Shown: in pieces, positions 51,893 through 60,574 of the stretch
How positions within the stretch are numbered: position 1 is the first letter of the stretch
Layout: the number at the start of each line of letters is the position of its first letter
NCBI RefSeq assembly: GCF_013927005.1
Contig: NZ_CP055930.1
Coordinates: 1,612,001-1,676,000, forward strand
DNA: 64,000 nucleotides
DNA from: Enterobacter sp. RHBSTW-00175
Lineage (GTDB): Bacteria > Pseudomonadota > Gammaproteobacteria > Enterobacterales > Enterobacteriaceae
Direction of reading: 5' to 3'
The notes under the pieces: model-generated
Database searches by the model: none
What the model was told of the DNA's origin: nothing
What the model saw: the letters and a program-made list of their open reading frames with translations, nothing else
Program-made: the position numbers and the translations under genes

Positions 51893-52852
51893 TTACATTC
51901 CTGAAGTCAGCGAGATAAACAGCGGCAGCGACAGGATACACAGTACGGAACTTAACAGCAGCACGGCTTCAGCATCCGGCGACTGCACACCAAAGCGGTT
52001 ACCGAACACCACGCCGAAGAAGCCCGCAGACAGCGCAATCATCAGGATAGCGGTAATTGCCACGGAGCCGTGCAGACCGAAAATCAGCACAATACCCCAG
52101 GCAATCGCTGGCTGGATCAGCAGCTTGGCAATAGTGGAAGTAATAACCATGGTGTTGATCTGCAGCTTACGCGCCGAGAGGATCACCCCGGTCAGGAACA
52201 GCGCGGCAGCGGTTGCGGACAGTCCCAGTGGTTTGATGGCCGCCAGCACCAGTTCCGGCATTTTGATGCCGATGGCAGATAAAATCACCCCCAGCAGCGG
52301 GCCCATCACAATCGGCTTTTTAATCGAGCGCCACATCAGCACCGGCAGCATAGAGAGCGTTGAGCCGGTGTTATTCCCTTCGGCACGCGCTTTTTCGCGC
52401 TCCAGGATCAGCAGGCAGAACGGCGTCATCAGCACTGAACCACAGGCGATGGAAACCGCGACGGAGAGCGATGTCGAAGAACCTTCACCCAGCACGCTGC
52501 CCAGAATCGGCAGACCAAGCGCGGCGTAGTTCGGCAGGGCAACGGTGAGCGTCAGTACCGCGGCATCTTGCGGAGATTTTTTAAAGACGCTGGTCGCCAG
52601 GAAGTAAATGGCCGCATAGGTAATCCACATCGCCAGGGTCAAGACCAGGATCAGCGGCGACTGAGCCACAATGCCGGTCCACGGCGTTTGTACGGTGGCG
52701 CTGAACAGCGCGGCAGGTAACGCAAAATCCATCACGAAGATATTAAGCAGGGACACATTTTTGTTATCGACCATCTTTGCCTTACCGGCCCAGAATCCCA
52801 GCAGCATGATGACGAAAATCGGTGCAAGAGCATGAACAATTACGTAAGTCAT
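51893..52852 (-). CDS. mdcF: Malonate transporter, AEC family
   Basis: 319-residue integral membrane protein of the auxin efflux carrier family with about ten transmembrane helices (MTYVIVHALAPIFVIMLLGF at the start, ALPAALFSATVQ, LSVAVSIACGSVLMTPFCLL). The length and position match MdcF of Klebsiella; it should import malonate. A 126-base gap with a strong hairpin separates it from mdcE, unlike the tight spacing elsewhere in the operon. Confidence 0.92.
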   Translation of the reverse strand: MTYVIVHALAPIFVIMLLGFWAGKAKMVDNKNVSLLNIFVMDFALPAALFSATVQTPWTGIVAQSPLILVLTLAMWITYAAIYFLATSVFKKSPQDAAVLTLTVALPNYAALGLPILGSVLGEGSSTSLSVAVSIACGSVLMTPFCLLILEREKARAEGNNTGSTLSMLPVLMWRSIKKPIVMGPLLGVILSAIGIKMPELVLAAIKPLGLSATAAALFLTGVILSARKLQINTMVITSTIAKLLIQPAIAWGIVLIFGLHGSVAITAILMIALSAGFFGVVFGNRFGVQSPDAEAVLLLSSVLCILSLPLFISLTSGM

Positions 52853-52924
52853 AAATCACCTGTATTAAAAAAGTTTTAGCACTGGTGCGATGTTTATTAT
52901 TTTTCAGGATGCAGGTTCCCACGC

Positions 52925-52943
52925 GGGCGCAAGGGATGCGCCC
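52925..52943 (-). other. Stem-loop between mdcE and mdcF
   Basis: GGGCGCA and TGCGCCC (52925-52931 with 52937-52943) form a perfect seven-base GC-rich stem with a five-base loop in the operon mRNA. No T-run follows on the minus strand, so it is not a canonical terminator. It may be an mRNA stability or processing element that separates enzyme genes from transporter genes. Confidence 0.6.
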
Positions 52944-52978
52944 ACGGGGTTATGCCTCTCTGGCAGGTCTTAATTTAC

Positions 52979-53779
52979 TTACCAGCTTGCTCGCATACGT
53001 TCGCGTACCAGAGCAGAGCTGCGACGGTTATCAGCACCCAAACGATTTTTTAACGTGGTGTCCTGACGAGCGTCATTGATGGCCTGTTGCAGCGTGGTCT
53101 TCACCTGCGTCAGATCGAGATCGGATGGTGCATCCGGGTTGCTGATGTCCAGGAGGTTAGAGAGCAGCCCCAGCGTGGCGTAGTTGCTAATGTCATACGC
53201 CATTGGCGGAATAGTCGCCGCCAGTTTTTCCAGCGCCTCGACGGTGCGCAGCGTGATACGTGCGGCTGACTCTTTACCCATCGCGTGGATCAGCACCCCC
53301 TTGTCATTGAAGGCGATCAGACGGTTAGCCTGGTAGCCGTGCGCCAGAAATGCACCGGACATCGCTTTACCGACGATAAGCCCAATCACCGGGTGGCCCG
53401 CCAGACGCGCGTTGGCATACGCAGCAGCCGCACCGGCCAGCGCCTGATGAATACCAAACGCCTCTTCACGACGGCCATAGGCCTGGCTCGGGACGTCAAT
53501 TACCGCCACAATCGGGCGTTTCACGGCGTTGTTCGCATCGGCAGCTACGGTTTCGCTCACCACTTTTGCCAGGGTCCAGCCTTCCAGCAGACCCACCTCA
53601 CCTTGCGCCGCACGCGGGAAATGGTTGTTGGCGTCCGGCACAACGGCCACAAAACGCACCGCTTCACCGTTAAGTTCACCATCTGCTGCCTGCACGGACG
53701 GGCATAACCCTTCCAGACGTTTAGCGTTCGGGGCGAGGGTGTCCAGCCAGAGTTCGCCACGGCTCATTGAAGTACTCAT
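52979..53779 (-). CDS. mdcE: Malonate decarboxylase gamma subunit MdcE
   Basis: With MdcD forms the malonyl-S-ACP decarboxylase, a carboxyltransferase-like fold. About 266 residues (MSTSMSRGELWLDTLAPNAK), with the crotonase-type pattern VIGLIVGKAMSGAFLAHGYQ. ATG 53779 has GGAGG seven bases upstream, against four for the overlapping ATG at 53782; both overlap the mdcD stop. Confidence 0.96.
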   Translation of the reverse strand: MSTSMSRGELWLDTLAPNAKRLEGLCPSVQAADGELNGEAVRFVAVVPDANNHFPRAAQGEVGLLEGWTLAKVVSETVAADANNAVKRPIVAVIDVPSQAYGRREEAFGIHQALAGAAAAYANARLAGHPVIGLIVGKAMSGAFLAHGYQANRLIAFNDKGVLIHAMGKESAARITLRTVEALEKLAATIPPMAYDISNYATLGLLSNLLDISNPDAPSDLDLTQVKTTLQQAINDARQDTTLKNRLGADNRRSSALVRERMRASW

Positions 53780-54612
53780 CATTTCACCTCCCGGGCAAAA
53801 AGCGCGTTAATCTGTTCGGCATCGGCCTGCTTGCGGGTGTCGAAATGCGTCAAACGGTTCAGGTAATCGTCATAGTTATCGGTGCGATGTTTGGCCGGAA
53901 CGCCTTTGGCAATCGCGTCGTTCATCGCACCTTTCACCGCGTTGATCCCGTCACCGACCAGCGCATCCACCAGCCCGCTTTGGTAGCGCACCTCGCCCCC
54001 GGTCATGCTCCAGATAAACGGCCGGTCGCGGGAGTCGTATTCTTCAATCCCCGCTTCCTGCTCGATAACCTGCGGGCCGTTCAGGCCAAGACGCGCTTCA
54101 CGGGTCACAATCAGATAGCTACAAAGCGCCGCCGCGATGGACATCCCGCCGAAGCAGCCCACGGTACCGGCGACAATCCCGACGACCGGGGTGTAGCGAC
54201 GCAGGTCAACAATCGCGGCGTGAATATCAGCGATCGCCGCCAGGCCAAGGTTGGCTTCCTGCAAGCGCACGCCGCCGGTTTCGAGGCATAACACCGCCTG
54301 AGTCGGAATGCCGTTGCGGTTATCTTCCGCCGCCAGTTCCAGCGCGGCCGCCATTTTGGCACCGGACACTTCGCCCATGCTGCCGCCCTGGAACGCACCT
54401 TCAATGGCGACCACAACCGCAGGTTGACCGTTGATCGTGCCCTTCGCCACCACCATGCCGTCATCGGCCTGTGGAACAATGCCCTGTGGCCCCAGCCACG
54501 GCGAGATAATCCCTTCAAACGGATCCAGCAGTTCGCGGTAGCTGCCGTCATCCAGCAGCGCCTGCGCACGCTGGCGTGCTTTTAATTCGATAAAGCTGCT
54601 GTCATCACGCAT
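53779..54612 (-). CDS. mdcD: Malonate decarboxylase beta subunit MdcD
   Basis: Partner of MdcE in decarboxylating malonyl-S-ACP to acetyl-S-ACP. 277 residues starting MRDDSSFIELKARQRAQALL, with carboxyltransferase-type GIVAGTVGCFGGMSIAAALC and GLNGPQVIEQEAG. It overlaps mdcC by eight bases and mdcE by one to four. Confidence 0.97.
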   Translation of the reverse strand: MRDDSSFIELKARQRAQALLDDGSYRELLDPFEGIISPWLGPQGIVPQADDGMVVAKGTINGQPAVVVAIEGAFQGGSMGEVSGAKMAAALELAAEDNRNGIPTQAVLCLETGGVRLQEANLGLAAIADIHAAIVDLRRYTPVVGIVAGTVGCFGGMSIAAALCSYLIVTREARLGLNGPQVIEQEAGIEEYDSRDRPFIWSMTGGEVRYQSGLVDALVGDGINAVKGAMNDAIAKGVPAKHRTDNYDDYLNRLTHFDTRKQADAEQINALFAREVK

Positions 54613-54904
54613 GGCTCACCCCTTCAAAGACCTGTTCGATACGAATGCGCGCCACGCCCGGCGTCGCGCCGAAATCGTGGATGGTCAACGTGCCGGCAGG
54701 CAGACTGCTGACGGTTTGCAGACGGCTGAACAAGGCTTCCCAACGACCACGGCTGTTGTCGACGGAAGTGGTGATATCAATGGTTAACGTCTGGCCCGGT
54801 TCGGCGGTGAAAAGCACCTCCATATCCCCGGAACCGACAACCCCTGCCAGCGCCCTGCCGCGTAACGCGCGGCTGGCTGGCACGGTCAATGTGATTTTTT
54901 CCAT
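54605..54904 (-). CDS. mdcC: Malonate decarboxylase acyl carrier protein MdcC
   Basis: Delta subunit, 99 residues (MEKITLTVPASRALRGRALA). Ser25 in VVGSGDMEVL is the attachment point for the phosphoribosyl-dephospho-CoA group in Klebsiella MdcC. It carries the acetyl/malonyl thioester between MdcA and MdcDE. It overlaps mdcD by eight bases. Confidence 0.96.
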   Translation of the reverse strand: MEKITLTVPASRALRGRALAGVVGSGDMEVLFTAEPGQTLTIDITTSVDNSRGRWEALFSRLQTVSSLPAGTLTIHDFGATPGVARIRIEQVFEGVSHA

Positions 54905-54913
54905 AACATCCTC

Positions 54914-55771
54914 TTAATGCTTTGAATTTGGCGTCTCGATACGGTCGAGGAACAGCGTGGCGGCAAGCAGGTCAGCAGCGCCGCCCGGTGAAGCGTTAAG
55001 CGCCAGCATCTGACGATCCAGGTTTGCCAGCGCCTGCTGGCCCGCAGTCGTTGCACAACCTCCGGCGTTCAGCACCGCACGCGCGCCGTCCTGCATGGCG
55101 TCCAGCCCCTCCATCCCGGCGCGCGACAGCACGCAGGTGTCGGTGAGCGACGTCATGATGGCCATTAGTGCATCGAGCCTGGCCTGAACTTCACTGCTGC
55201 CATTAAGACGGCTGAGACGAAGCTGTGGCAGCGCACGCTGCATAACGTGCGGGAAGGCCTGCTGAGCCTCTTCGCGTGCGCCTGGCACACGGTAGCGATG
55301 CGTGGCGCGCAAGCCTTTACTGAACACCTTCGGTGCGGCATCGTCCGGCAGTTTTGCCAGTTGCGCGGCGGTGTTAGCGACGACATTTGCCTTTGCATCG
55401 CCGCCCAGCATCGCTACCGCGCTCACCAGCAATCCCAGCGCCCAAATCGCGCCACGATGGGTGTTCACGCCACCGGTTGCGGCCATCATTTGCTGCTCGC
55501 CTTCGCGGCCAAGCCGCCCGACGGTTTGCCTAAGCGCAATATCTGCCGGACGCTGCCAGCTGTGCTGCGCCAGCACCTGAAACGTGGAGGTCAGGCTGTG
55601 CGCAGAGCGCTCCATCAGCGCAAGCGATAAATCGTGGTGCGCGCCGTTCCCCCGACTGTCCACCAGACCGGGTTTCGGGCTTAAACGTGCTTCGTCAATC
55701 AGACACTGCGTGGCGGTTCGCGCCAGCCATTCGGCACCACCTTCAACCTGAATCTGGGGCAGAAGTTTCAT
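54914..55771 (-). CDS. mdcB: Triphosphoribosyl-dephospho-CoA synthase MdcB
   Basis: Makes 2'-(5''-triphosphoribosyl)-3'-dephospho-CoA from ATP and dephospho-CoA, the precursor that MdcG attaches to MdcC; CitG family. From ATG 55771 285 residues, with family motifs LIDEARLSPKPGLVDSRGNG, HRGAIWALGLLVSA and SLTDTCVLSRAG. The ATG shares one base with the mdcA TAA. Confidence 0.95.
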   Translation of the reverse strand: MKLLPQIQVEGGAEWLARTATQCLIDEARLSPKPGLVDSRGNGAHHDLSLALMERSAHSLTSTFQVLAQHSWQRPADIALRQTVGRLGREGEQQMMAATGGVNTHRGAIWALGLLVSAVAMLGGDAKANVVANTAAQLAKLPDDAAPKVFSKGLRATHRYRVPGAREEAQQAFPHVMQRALPQLRLSRLNGSSEVQARLDALMAIMTSLTDTCVLSRAGMEGLDAMQDGARAVLNAGGCATTAGQQALANLDRQMLALNASPGGAADLLAATLFLDRIETPNSKH

Positions 55772-57426
55772 TACCAGCTCCGGAATTTCGCAGGTGGGTT
55801 GTAAAGACCGCCGGACCATTCAACCAGGTCAGACACGCTACCTGCCGCCAGCAGAGAGCGAGTGGCGTCGGTGCGGCGAATACCCATATCTTCCGGGTAA
55901 ACCACTTTGCCGCTCTGGCGCAGTTCCGCCACGCGTTTAGCGTCAACGCCCAGACCGATGTCGGTGATACCGGCAACTGCGGCCACCATGGCGCGACGTT
56001 CTTCGAGGTCTTTCGCACGATAGAGGTAGGCAATCCCCTCTTCCGTGAGCACGTGGGTAACGTCATCGCCGTAGATCATCACCGGTGCCAGTGGCATCCC
56101 GGAGGCTTTAGCCACCTCGACGGCATCGAGTTTTTCCACGAAGGTGGGTTTCACACCGGCCTGGAAGGTTTCGACCATTTGCACGACCAGTTTTTTACCG
56201 CGCTGCATTGGGTCAGGCTCGGTGATCATGTTCAGCCAGGCTGGCGTGGCGTGACGACGACCGTGCGGGTCATGACCCATGTTTGGCGCGCCGCCGAAGC
56301 CGGAAAGACGACCACGCGTGACCGTTGAGGAGTTGGCGTAACCGTCAACCTGCAAGGTAGAACCGATAAACATATCCACCGCGTACTGACCCGCCAGCTG
56401 GCAGAAGGCACGGTTGGACCGCATAGAGCCGTCAGCACCGGTAAAGAAGACGTCAGGACGGGCGCGGATATACTCTTCCATTCCCAGTTCGCCGCCGAAG
56501 CAGTGCACGCTTTCCACCCAGCCGCTTTCAATTGCCGGAATAAGCGTAGGGTGCGGGTTCAGCGTCCAGTGTTTACAGATTTTTCCCTTCAGACCGAGCT
56601 GTTCGCCGTAGGTGGGCAGCAGCAGCTCAATCGCAGCGGTGTTAAAGCCAATCCCGTGGTTCAGGGACTGCACCTGATGTTCCGCGTAGATGCCTTTAAT
56701 CGCCATCATCGCCATCAGGATGTGTTCCTGCTTGATCAGACGCGGGTCTCGGGTAAACAGCGGTTCGATAAAGAACGGTTTATCAGCTACGACAACGTAA
56801 TCAATCCAGGAGCCAGGAATATCAACACGCGGCAGGTCACACTCGTCGTCCACCAGCTCGTTAACCTGCGCGATAACAATCCCATCATGGAAGGCAGCGG
56901 CCTCTACCAGCGCCGGAGTATCTTCGGTGCTGGCACCGGTGTAGAGGTTGCCTTTGCGGTCGGCTTTGAAACCAGCAATCAGCGCCACGTTTGGCGAAAG
57001 GTCGACGTACAGGCGGGAATAAAGCTCGATGTAAGTATGGATGGCACCAATTTCGAGTTGCCCGTCTTCGAGCAGCTGCGAGATACGCAGGCTTTGCGTC
57101 CCGGAGAAGGAGAAGTCCAGCTTGCGGGCGATACCTTTCTCAAAGATATCCAGATGTTCGCTACGCCCGACGCTTGGCATGATCATATGCAGGTCGTGGA
57201 CGATTTGCGGGTTCACTTCAGCAAGTGAGCGAGAAAGGAAATCCGCCTGCTTCTGGTTGTTGCCTTCCAGGACGACTTTGTCGCCAGGGGCGATCAGTTT
57301 TTCCAGCATGGCGACAAGATCGCCGGTTGGCAGTACCTTGCCCTGCACCGGTACGGATGCCAGACGACGCGCTTTCTCACTGCGTCGCGTGTTCCATTGC
57401 CGGGTGGGTGTTTGCCCAGATAACAT
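55771..57426 (-). CDS. mdcA: Malonate decarboxylase alpha subunit MdcA
   Basis: Acetyl-S-ACP:malonate ACP transferase, which swaps acetyl for malonyl on MdcC. 551 residues, CoA-transferase-like, with KVVLEGNNQKQADFLSRSLA, LNHGIGFNTAAIELLLPTYG and TRGRLSGFGGAPNMGHDPHG. AGGAGGTTAATA gives a very strong ribosome site before ATG 57426. First gene of the operon; together with MdcC, D and E it forms the soluble, biotin-independent enzyme. Confidence 0.97.
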   Translation of the reverse strand: MLSGQTPTRQWNTRRSEKARRLASVPVQGKVLPTGDLVAMLEKLIAPGDKVVLEGNNQKQADFLSRSLAEVNPQIVHDLHMIMPSVGRSEHLDIFEKGIARKLDFSFSGTQSLRISQLLEDGQLEIGAIHTYIELYSRLYVDLSPNVALIAGFKADRKGNLYTGASTEDTPALVEAAAFHDGIVIAQVNELVDDECDLPRVDIPGSWIDYVVVADKPFFIEPLFTRDPRLIKQEHILMAMMAIKGIYAEHQVQSLNHGIGFNTAAIELLLPTYGEQLGLKGKICKHWTLNPHPTLIPAIESGWVESVHCFGGELGMEEYIRARPDVFFTGADGSMRSNRAFCQLAGQYAVDMFIGSTLQVDGYANSSTVTRGRLSGFGGAPNMGHDPHGRRHATPAWLNMITEPDPMQRGKKLVVQMVETFQAGVKPTFVEKLDAVEVAKASGMPLAPVMIYGDDVTHVLTEEGIAYLYRAKDLEERRAMVAAVAGITDIGLGVDAKRVAELRQSGKVVYPEDMGIRRTDATRSLLAAGSVSDLVEWSGGLYNPPAKFRSW

Positions 57427-57654
57427 TATTAACCTCCTGATTCAGCTAATCATTTTGATTTGCCTAACGCTGAATAAAGTGTGCGCCCTGGTGAGAAAGG
57501 CATCAATTAAGCGTAGAGTCTAATCATTAGCCTGAGAGTAATAATCAGCGTAAATATTTGTGATCGGGATCAGTTCATGTTTCGGAAAAACAGGCTAAAC
57601 GGGGTACAATTCGGAAGGTATAGTAAATAACTGACAAGAATCAGCATCGCCGTT
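57427..57654. promoter_or_regulatory. mdcA/yheT divergent regulatory region
   Basis: 228 bases between divergent starts. Two dyads stand out as possible LysR-type operators: ATTA-N11-TAAT (57506-57524) and CTAATCATTAG (57520-57530); CTAATCATT is repeated at 57446-57454. TGTGA-N6-TCAGT at 57559-57574 is a half-good CRP match. No -10/-35 pair is certain. Confidence 0.5.
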
Positions 57655-58677
57655 ATGACCCAAATCATCCCATCAGACTTCGACATTGCAGCCGAAGAGA
57701 GCGCAGAATTTGTGCCCATGCGTGGCGTAGCCAATCGCCATTTGCAGACCATGTTGCCGCGCCTTATCCGCCGCAAGGTGCAGTTCACCCCACACTGGCA
57801 ACGTCTGGATTTGCCGGACGGGGACTTTTTGGATCTTGCCTGGAGCGAAGAGCCGGAGCAGGCTAAACATAAACCCCGTCTGGTGGTGTTTCACGGTCTG
57901 GAAGGCAGCCTGTACAGCCCATATGCACATGGTCTGATCCAGGCGGCGAAAGAGCATGGTTGGCTCGGCGTGGTGATGCATTTTCGCGGGTGCAGCGGTG
58001 AGCCAAATCGCCAGAAGCGCATTTACCATTCAGGCGAAACCGAAGACGGCACCTGGTTTTTACACTGGCTGAGTGACAATTTTGGTACGGTGCCCACGGC
58101 GGCCGTGGGCTATTCGCTGGGAGGTAATATGCTGGCCTGCCTGCTGGCGAAAGAGGGTGACACGGTTCCTCTGGACGCTGCGGTGATTGTCTCTGCCCCG
58201 TTTATGCTGGAGCAGTGCAGCTACCATATGGAAAAAGGCTTTTCCCGGGTGTATCAGCGTTATCTGCTCAACCTGCTGAAAGCCAATGCCGCGCGTAAGC
58301 TCAAAGCCTACCCGGACACTCTGCCGGTAAGTCTGCGTCAGCTGAAGAAGGTGCGTCGTATTCGCGAGTTCGACGACTTGATCACCGCCAAAATTCACGG
58401 TTTTGCCGATGCGATAGATTACTATCGCCAGTGCAGCGCCATGCCACTGTTGAGCAAAATCACCAAACCGACGCTTATCATCCATGCGAAAGATGATCCG
58501 TTCATGGATCATCACTCCATCCCCGCGCAGGAATTTCTGCCCGCCAACGTGCAGTACCAACTGACTGAACATGGCGGTCATGTTGGCTTTGTGGGTGGTA
58601 CGCTCAGACGCCCGCAGATGTGGCTGGAAACACGCATTCCAGCCTGGCTCACCGCTTTTCTGGACGGTAAAAAATGA
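57655..58677 (+). CDS. yheT: Alpha/beta hydrolase YheT
   Basis: 340-residue soluble hydrolase of the ABHD1/2/3-like family. The catalytic nucleophile Ser154 lies in [23 protein letters not shown] is the oxyanion-hole region, Asp in [10 protein letters not shown] and His in [11 protein letters not shown] complete the triad. The natural substrate is unknown (an esterase is likely). It overlaps yheU by four bases. Confidence 0.96.
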   Translation: MTQIIPSDFDIAAEESAEFVPMRGVANRHLQTMLPRLIRRKVQFTPHWQRLDLPDGDFLDLAWSEEPEQAKHKPRLVVFHGLEGSLYSPYAHGLIQAAKEHGWLGVVMHFRGCSGEPNRQKRIYHSGETEDGTWFLHWLSDNFGTVPTAAVGYSLGGNMLACLLAKEGDTVPLDAAVIVSAPFMLEQCSYHMEKGFSRVYQRYLLNLLKANAARKLKAYPDTLPVSLRQLKKVRRIREFDDLITAKIHGFADAIDYYRQCSAMPLLSKITKPTLIIHAKDDPFMDHHSIPAQEFLPANVQYQLTEHGGHVGFVGGTLRRPQMWLETRIPAWLTAFLDGKK

Positions 58678-58892
58678 TTATCCCCTGGCAGGATCTGGCG
58701 CCCGAAACGCTCGATAATCTTATTGAAAGCTTTGTATTACGCGAAGGCACAGATTATGGTGAACAAGAACGTTCGCTTGAACAAAAGGTCAACGATGTAA
58801 AGCGCCAGCTCAAAAGTGGCGAGGTGGTGCTGGTATGGTCTGAGCTGCACGAAACGGTCAATATCATGCCCCGCAATGCCTTTCACGACTGA
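58674..58892 (+). CDS. yheU: UPF0270 family protein YheU
   Basis: 72-residue small acidic protein ([20 protein letters not shown]) with [15 protein letters not shown], typical of UPF0270. Function unknown. It is co-transcribed with yheT, with which it overlaps, and lies 31 bases before prkB. Confidence 0.94.
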   Translation: MIIPWQDLAPETLDNLIESFVLREGTDYGEQERSLEQKVNDVKRQLKSGEVVLVWSELHETVNIMPRNAFHD

Positions 58893-58923
58893 CCTTTAAC
58901 ACTATTCCAGTCAGGGAGTTGCT

Positions 58924-59793
58924 ATGTCTGCCAGACATCCGGTTATTGCCGTTACAGGCTCAAGTGGTGCGGGTACAACCACCACCAGCCTCGCCTTTCG
59001 CAAGATTTTCGCGCAACTGAATTTACGGTCCGCAGAGGTAGAAGGTGATAGCTTTCACCGCTACACCCGCCCTGAAATGGATATGGCGATCCGCAAAGCT
59101 CGCGATCTCGGCAAACACATCAGCTATTTTGGGCCAGATGCCAACGATTTCGGTCTGCTGGAGCAGACTTTCAAAGAATACGGACAGACCGGCAAAGGCC
59201 AGTCGCGGAAGTATCTGCACACCTATGACGAAGCCGTTCCCTGGAATCAGGTACCAGGGACATTCACCCCCTGGCAGCCTCTTCCCGAACCTACCGACGT
59301 GCTATTTTATGAAGGATTACATGGCGGCGTGGTGACCACGCAGCATGATGTGGCGCGCCACGTGGACCTGTTGGTCGGCGTTGTGCCGATTGTGAACCTG
59401 GAGTGGATCCAGAAGCTGACGCGCGATACCAGCGAGCGCGGTCATTCACGCGAAGCGGTGATGGATTCGGTTGTTCGTTCGATGGAAGATTACATTAACT
59501 TCCTGACGCCGCAGTTCTCACGCACCCACATCAACTTCCAGCGCGTGCCGACGGTAGATACCTCCAACCCGTTTGCGGCCAAAAGCATTCCCTCGCTGGA
59601 CGAAAGCTTTGTGGTTATTCATTTCCGCAATCTCGAAGGCATTGATTACCCCTGGCTGCTGGCCATGCTGCAAGGCTCATTCATTTCGCATATGAATACG
59701 TTGGTAGTGCCGGGCGGGAAAATGGGGCTGGCGATGGAACTGATTATGTCACCGCTGGTGCAGCGGTTGATGGAAGGGAAGCAGATCGCGTGA
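58924..59793 (+). CDS. prkB: Putative phosphoribulokinase PrkB
   Basis: 289-residue P-loop kinase of the phosphoribulokinase/uridine kinase family, with the P-loop GSSGAGTTT at 12-20. No Rubisco genes are known in this type of organism, so the real substrate is uncertain. The surrounding yheT-yheU-prkB-yhfA-crp order matches E. coli. Confidence 0.93.
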   Translation: MSARHPVIAVTGSSGAGTTTTSLAFRKIFAQLNLRSAEVEGDSFHRYTRPEMDMAIRKARDLGKHISYFGPDANDFGLLEQTFKEYGQTGKGQSRKYLHTYDEAVPWNQVPGTFTPWQPLPEPTDVLFYEGLHGGVVTTQHDVARHVDLLVGVVPIVNLEWIQKLTRDTSERGHSREAVMDSVVRSMEDYINFLTPQFSRTHINFQRVPTVDTSNPFAAKSIPSLDESFVVIHFRNLEGIDYPWLLAMLQGSFISHMNTLVVPGGKMGLAMELIMSPLVQRLMEGKQIA

Positions 59794-59796
59794 TCC

Positions 59797-59836
59797 TTTT
59801 CCCTCTCCCCGTGGGAGAGGGTTAGGGTGAGGGCAT
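59797..59836. repeat. Intergenic repeat with perfect hairpin after prkB
   Basis: CCCTCTCCC and GGGAGAGGG (59801-59809 with 59813-59821) pair perfectly around CGT, and TTAGGGTGAGGGCAT follows. This composite is a familiar multi-copy intergenic repeat of Enterobacter- and Klebsiella-like genomes. It sits between the convergent prkB and yhfA and may end transcripts of both. Confidence 0.75.
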
Positions 59837-59859
59837 CAACGCGTATGATGCCCCTTGCA

Positions 59860-60264
59860 TTAAGCCTCGATCACTTCATACGAATGCGTGATTTTTACCG
59901 CTTTCTCCAGCATTAACGCCACGGAGCAATATTTCTCCGCAGAAAGATCCACCGCACGTGATACCGCAGCGTCTTTCAGCTCTTTGCCGGTCACAATAAA
60001 ATGCAAATTGATGTGCGTAAACAGGCGTGGTGCTTCTTCACGGCGTTCAGAAGTGAGTTTTACTTCGCAATCCGTCACGTCATGACGACCTTTTTGCAAA
60101 ATCGACACCACGTCAATTGCGCTGCAACCACCCGCCGCCATCAGCACCATCTCCATTGGGCTTGGTGCTTTATCGCCGGAGTTCCCATCCATTAAAATCT
60201 GGTGTCCGGAAGCGGATTCGCCCAGGAACGTTAAACCTTCAACCCATTTCACACGCGCTTGCAT
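59860..60264 (-). CDS. yhfA: OsmC family protein YhfA
   Basis: OsmC/Ohr-type protein of 134 residues from ATG 60264 (MQARVKWVEGLTFLGESASG). The pair of redox cysteines appears in AAGGCSAIDVVS and EKYCSVALML. OsmC relatives reduce organic hydroperoxides; the function of YhfA itself is unproven. Alternative ATGs at 60270 and 60279 would add a few residues. It is divergent from crp. Confidence 0.95.
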   Translation of the reverse strand: MQARVKWVEGLTFLGESASGHQILMDGNSGDKAPSPMEMVLMAAGGCSAIDVVSILQKGRHDVTDCEVKLTSERREEAPRLFTHINLHFIVTGKELKDAAVSRAVDLSAEKYCSVALMLEKAVKITHSYEVIEA

Positions 60265-60574
60265 ATTCATTAACTCCAACGTTGCATTTTTGGTGACAGA
60301 TTACGCGTACGTTACATTTCTCGCAACGGAAGGCGACCTGCATCATGCTGAAGCGAGACACCAGGAGACACGCGACAAAAGCTATGCTAAAACACTCTGG
60401 ATGCTACAGTAATACATTGACGTTACACATGTATGCAGAGGACATCAAACTTTACTGGCTGCGACTATTACGACAGCCGACTTCCCAGGGTATGGGTAAG
60501 AATTCGATTGCAACCCCAGAGTCTGGATGCATCTTATGACTCTGGTGACAGCTTATAACAGAGGATAACAGCGC
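60265..60574. promoter_or_regulatory. yhfA/crp divergent region and crp leader
   Basis: 310 bases without a gene. The segment CAAAAGCTATGCTAAAACA to ATGCTACAGTAATACATTGA (about 60375-60420) resembles the E. coli crp promoter, with a -10 TACAGT at 60405-60410 and a leader of about 160 bases. TGCAG-N6-TCAAA at 60434-60449 corresponds to the E. coli autorepression CRP site but is less good. AGAGGATAACA precedes the crp ATG. No convincing small gene was found. Confidence 0.65.

Noticed and set aside
60345..60539. A 64-codon frame upstream of crp
   Set aside because: It lies over the crp promoter and leader, has no ribosome site and no recognisable family.
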